NCBI RefSeq assembly: GCF_024612015.1
Contig: NZ_CP102512.1
Coordinates: forward strand, 6,820,001-6,884,000
Direction of reading: 5' to 3'
Length of the DNA: 64,000 nt
Source: Streptomyces sp. CA-210063
GTDB taxonomy: Bacteria > Actinomycetota > Actinomycetes > Streptomycetales > Streptomycetaceae
Below the pieces are notes generated by a model. It was given only the letters and a program-made list of their open reading frames with translations. It was not told the origin of the DNA and did not search any database. This document shows, piece by piece, positions 61,694-64,000 of the stretch. A program made the translations under genes and the position numbers. The first letter of the stretch is position 1, and each line of letters begins with the position of its first letter.

Positions 61694-62670
61694 GCCTTCC
61701 GGCAACCGCGCTCCTCACCGACGAGCGACCGGTGACCCTGTCCGGTCGCGACGCCTACCGGGACGAGCTGACCCGGCTCGCCGCCTCCGACGACACGATC
61801 GTCTGCCTGGAGGCGGACCTGGGCGGCAAGGGACACCCCTTCCAGGCCGCCCACCCGGAGCGTTTCTTCAACCTCGGGATCGCCGAGGGAGCCATGGTCG
61901 ACATGGCGGCGGGCCTGGCCGCCGGCGGGCACAAGCCGTTCGTCAGCACCTTCGCCCCGTTCGCCGCCCTGCGTGCCGCCGAGAGCCTGAAGCTGACCCT
62001 CGGTTATCTGGCCGCCGGGGTCACGGTCGTCGCGCCGTACGCCGGGGTCTCCGGCGCCTGGTTCGGGACCACCCACCACTGCCTGGAGGACCTGGCGATC
62101 CTGCGCAGCGTGCCGGGCGTGACCATCGCGGCCCCGTACGGCGACGCCGAGATGCGCGCGGTCGTGCGGGAGGCGGTCCGCTCCGGACGCCCGCACTACA
62201 TCCGTACGGGACGCAACGCGACATACGAGTCCCTCCCGGGCGTCGGTGCCGAACTGCCCCTCGTGAACTGGGAGTTCACGGCCGCCGACCCCGACGCCGT
62301 CTGCCTCGTCTCCGTCGGCGAGGAAGGCACCCGGCTCGCCCTCGCCGCCCGGCGGGCCGCACCCGGCACCGCCCACGCGCACCTGGTCTACCTGGACCAC
62401 GAGCACCTGACCGAAGCCGCGGCCGAACTCGCCCGCCACCACTCCCGGTTCGTGGTGGTCGAGGAGCACCGCGGGCAGGGCGGGGTCGCCGAAGCGCTGG
62501 CCCTGCTGCTGCCGGCCTGCCAGGTCACGTCGGTCAGCGCGAACCGGAGCTGGCCCTCGCAGGGCGGCGACCACGAGGAGGTCATGGCCGCACTGGGCCT
62601 GGACCTGCCCGCCGTACTGGACGCACTGGACCGTGCCGCCACCGCCGCCGGTCACCCCACCACGCGCTGA
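61690..62670 (+). CDS. Transketolase, C-terminal (pyrimidine-binding) subunit
   Basis: 326 residues with the PYR domain and the C-terminal domain. FFNLGIAEGAMVDMAAGLAA holds the catalytic Glu that activates TPP, followed by PFVSTFAPFAALRAAESLKL and a C-terminal NRSWPSQGGDHEEVMAALG region. It overlaps the N-terminal subunit gene by ATGA, ensuring equal expression. No N-terminal TPP motif is present, so it needs the partner. The donor (for example a ketose phosphate or hydroxypyruvate) is unknown. Confidence 0.92.
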   Translation: MSLPATALLTDERPVTLSGRDAYRDELTRLAASDDTIVCLEADLGGKGHPFQAAHPERFFNLGIAEGAMVDMAAGLAAGGHKPFVSTFAPFAALRAAESLKLTLGYLAAGVTVVAPYAGVSGAWFGTTHHCLEDLAILRSVPGVTIAAPYGDAEMRAVVREAVRSGRPHYIRTGRNATYESLPGVGAELPLVNWEFTAADPDAVCLVSVGEEGTRLALAARRAAPGTAHAHLVYLDHEHLTEAAAELARHHSRFVVVEEHRGQGGVAEALALLLPACQVTSVSANRSWPSQGGDHEEVMAALGLDLPAVLDALDRAATAAGHPTTR

Positions 62671-62701
62671 TCGCACCCACAAGCCAACCAAGGAGCCCGA
62701 C

Positions 62702-63955
62702 ATGCACATCCTCATGATCGAATGCAACCCGAACGGCATGGCCGGCATCGCCAACGCACTCGACCTCGGCCACGACGTCACCCTCGTCTCGGTCGACCCC
62801 GACTTCTACCTCGCCGTCTCCCCGCTCACCGAGGCCGCGTACGCGCACCCCAACTGCACCGTCATCAAGAGCGAGCAGGCCTTCTCCATCGAGGAGCTGA
62901 CGGCCCTGGCCCGCGAGGTCCACGCCGAGCGCCCGGTGCACGGCGTGACCACGTACAGCGAGTACCACACCGTCCACACCGCGGCCGTCGCCGAGGCGCT
63001 GGGCCTGCCCGGGATGAGCGTCGACGGCGCCCGCAACGCCCGTCACAAGCACCTCACCCGCCTCACCCTGGACGGCAGGGGCATCCGGCAGCCGCGCTTC
63101 GCGCACGTCTCCGACCCGACGAAGGTCGAGGCGGCCGTCCGCGAGATCGGCTTCCCGTGCGTGGTGAAGCCGTCCGACGGCACCGCCAGCCTGCACGTCC
63201 TGCACCTGAAGGACGAGGACGACCTGACGGCGTACCTCGCCGAGCTGGCGGAGGTCGTCGACTACGGGCGCGGTGTCGTCCGCATCCCGGACATCCTGAT
63301 CGAGGAGTTCGTCACCGGTGAGCTGATCTCGGTGGAGTCCTGCGTGCTCGGCAAGGGCGAGGTCGTCAACCTCGGGCTGACCGACCGTCCGCTGAGCGGC
63401 TTCCCGCACTTCATCGAGATGGGCGCCACGTACTTCACCGGCCACCCGCTCCAGGACGAGCTGTTCGAGATGACCACGAAGGTCCTGAACGAGCTGGGCG
63501 TCGACTTCGGCTTCATCCACACCGAGTTCCTGCTCGGCCCGGACGGCCCGGTGCTCTGCGAGGTCAACGGCCGGCTCATCGGCGGCATCGTGCCGAGCCT
63601 GATGCAGATCAGCTCCGGCGTCGACGCCTACCTGGAGGTCATCCGCCAGGCCCTCGGCGAGCGCCCCGAACTGCCCTTCCCCGGCGAGACGATCGCGGGC
63701 GGCCACTGGTTCGGCTCCCCGGTCGCCGGCACGGTCGAGTCCATCGGCTTCGACGGCCTGAAGGACCTGCCCGGCTTCCACAGCGCCCTCGCCTACAAGA
63801 AGCCCGGCGTCGAGGTGAGCAGGCTGTCGAAGAGCAACTTCGACTGGATCGGCCACATCATCTTCACCGGCGCCGACCGCGACGAGGTCAACAAGCGCAA
63901 CGAGGAGGCCCTGGACGCCATCGACCTCCGCCTGAAGGTCGAGGTGGCCCGATGA
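62702..63955 (+). CDS. ATP-grasp ligase, likely amino-acid ligase of the cluster
   Basis: 417 residues. N-terminal Rossmann-like preATP-grasp domain (MHILMIECNPNGMAGIANAL), ATP-grasp core with FPCVVKPSDGTASLHVLHL, ILIEEFVTGELISVESCV, HTEFLLGPDGPVLCEVNGRLIGG (Mg-binding Glu/Asn), and a C-terminal SAF/CARNS-like extension (HWFGSPVAGTVESIGFDGL). Such enzymes join a carboxylate to an amine. In this place it probably activates the released amino acid or couples it to another amino acid. The ribosome-binding site CAAGGAG precedes the ATG. Its stop overlaps the next gene by ATGA. Confidence 0.9.
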   Translation: MHILMIECNPNGMAGIANALDLGHDVTLVSVDPDFYLAVSPLTEAAYAHPNCTVIKSEQAFSIEELTALAREVHAERPVHGVTTYSEYHTVHTAAVAEALGLPGMSVDGARNARHKHLTRLTLDGRGIRQPRFAHVSDPTKVEAAVREIGFPCVVKPSDGTASLHVLHLKDEDDLTAYLAELAEVVDYGRGVVRIPDILIEEFVTGELISVESCVLGKGEVVNLGLTDRPLSGFPHFIEMGATYFTGHPLQDELFEMTTKVLNELGVDFGFIHTEFLLGPDGPVLCEVNGRLIGGIVPSLMQISSGVDAYLEVIRQALGERPELPFPGETIAGGHWFGSPVAGTVESIGFDGLKDLPGFHSALAYKKPGVEVSRLSKSNFDWIGHIIFTGADRDEVNKRNEEALDAIDLRLKVEVAR

Positions 63956-64000
63956 CCGAGGCCGTACGCGGCCAGGACGCACGCCGTCAGGCCGAACGCG
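63952..64000 (+). CDS. Next cluster gene, 5' end only
   Basis: An ATG overlapping the ATP-grasp stop (ATGA) opens a frame MTEAVRGQDARRQAER that runs off the right edge. Sixteen codons are not enough to name it; the coupling makes it part of the same operon. Confidence 0.6.
   Translation, partial: MTEAVRGQDARRQAER

Overview
The window is about 64 kb of very GC-rich actinobacterial DNA with strongly GC-biased third codon positions, frequent GTG/TTG starts, twin-arginine and lipoprotein signals, and a complete desferrioxamine locus. All of this points to a Streptomyces chromosome. No rRNA, tRNA or CRISPR array was recognised. As I recall the S. coelicolor order, 1-34.7 kb follows the conserved block around glmS2, the des genes, acdH, hmgL and the acyl-CoA carboxylase genes, broken here by two accessory insertions.

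Region 1 (1-17.3 kb): a partial glmS, a small conserved protein, a Tat-exported purple-acid-phosphatase-like enzyme, a DUF4429/SHOCT protein and a GH20 hexosaminidase behind a DasR-like site. Then comes the whole desferrioxamine system on the minus strand: desE (receptor) and desF (ferric-siderophore reductase-like), then desA-desB-desC-desD, with iron boxes before desE and before desA. An accessory patch follows: a membrane protein and a divergent TetR / TetX-like flavin monooxygenase pair.

Region 2 (17.4-34.7 kb): acyl-CoA and nitrogen catabolism. A minus-strand operon (carboxyltransferase, biotin carboxylase/BCCP, hmgL, acdH) faces a TetR gene across two near-identical palindromes. A TnpB-only IS200/IS605-type element sits between hmgL and acdH. 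An acyl-CoA dehydrogenase, tesB, a PucR-family regulator, a sodium:solute symporter, an agmatinase-type ureohydrolase and a TPP-dependent enzyme follow.

Region 3 (34.7-53.8 kb): mostly secreted or effector proteins. There is a LamG protein, a 2137-residue RHS polymorphic toxin ending in a predicted nucleic-acid deaminase with a SUKH-type immunity gene, an FG-GAP repeat protein, two exported nucleases (endonuclease I and NucA/NucB types), a class A beta-lactamase-like hydrolase, a phytase-like esterase and small hypothetical genes.

Region 4 (52.8-64 kb, open at the right end) is the most interesting part: a biosynthetic cluster built on the LysW amino-group carrier protein. It has lysW, lysX, a short and a full-length DegT-type aminotransferase, lysY, a single gene fusing LysZ kinase to LysK hydrolase, a transketolase split into two subunits, and an ATP-grasp ligase, nearly all translationally coupled. 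The set matches what is needed to build a carrier-bound C7 diamino-dihydroxy acid from glutamate (the chemistry known from vazabitide/azinomycin-type pathways), release it and ligate it. A LuxR-type regulator divergent from a 48-residue secreted peptide lies just upstream and may control it. A family of short Streptomyces hairpin repeats is scattered through the window, one copy inside the PucR coding sequence.
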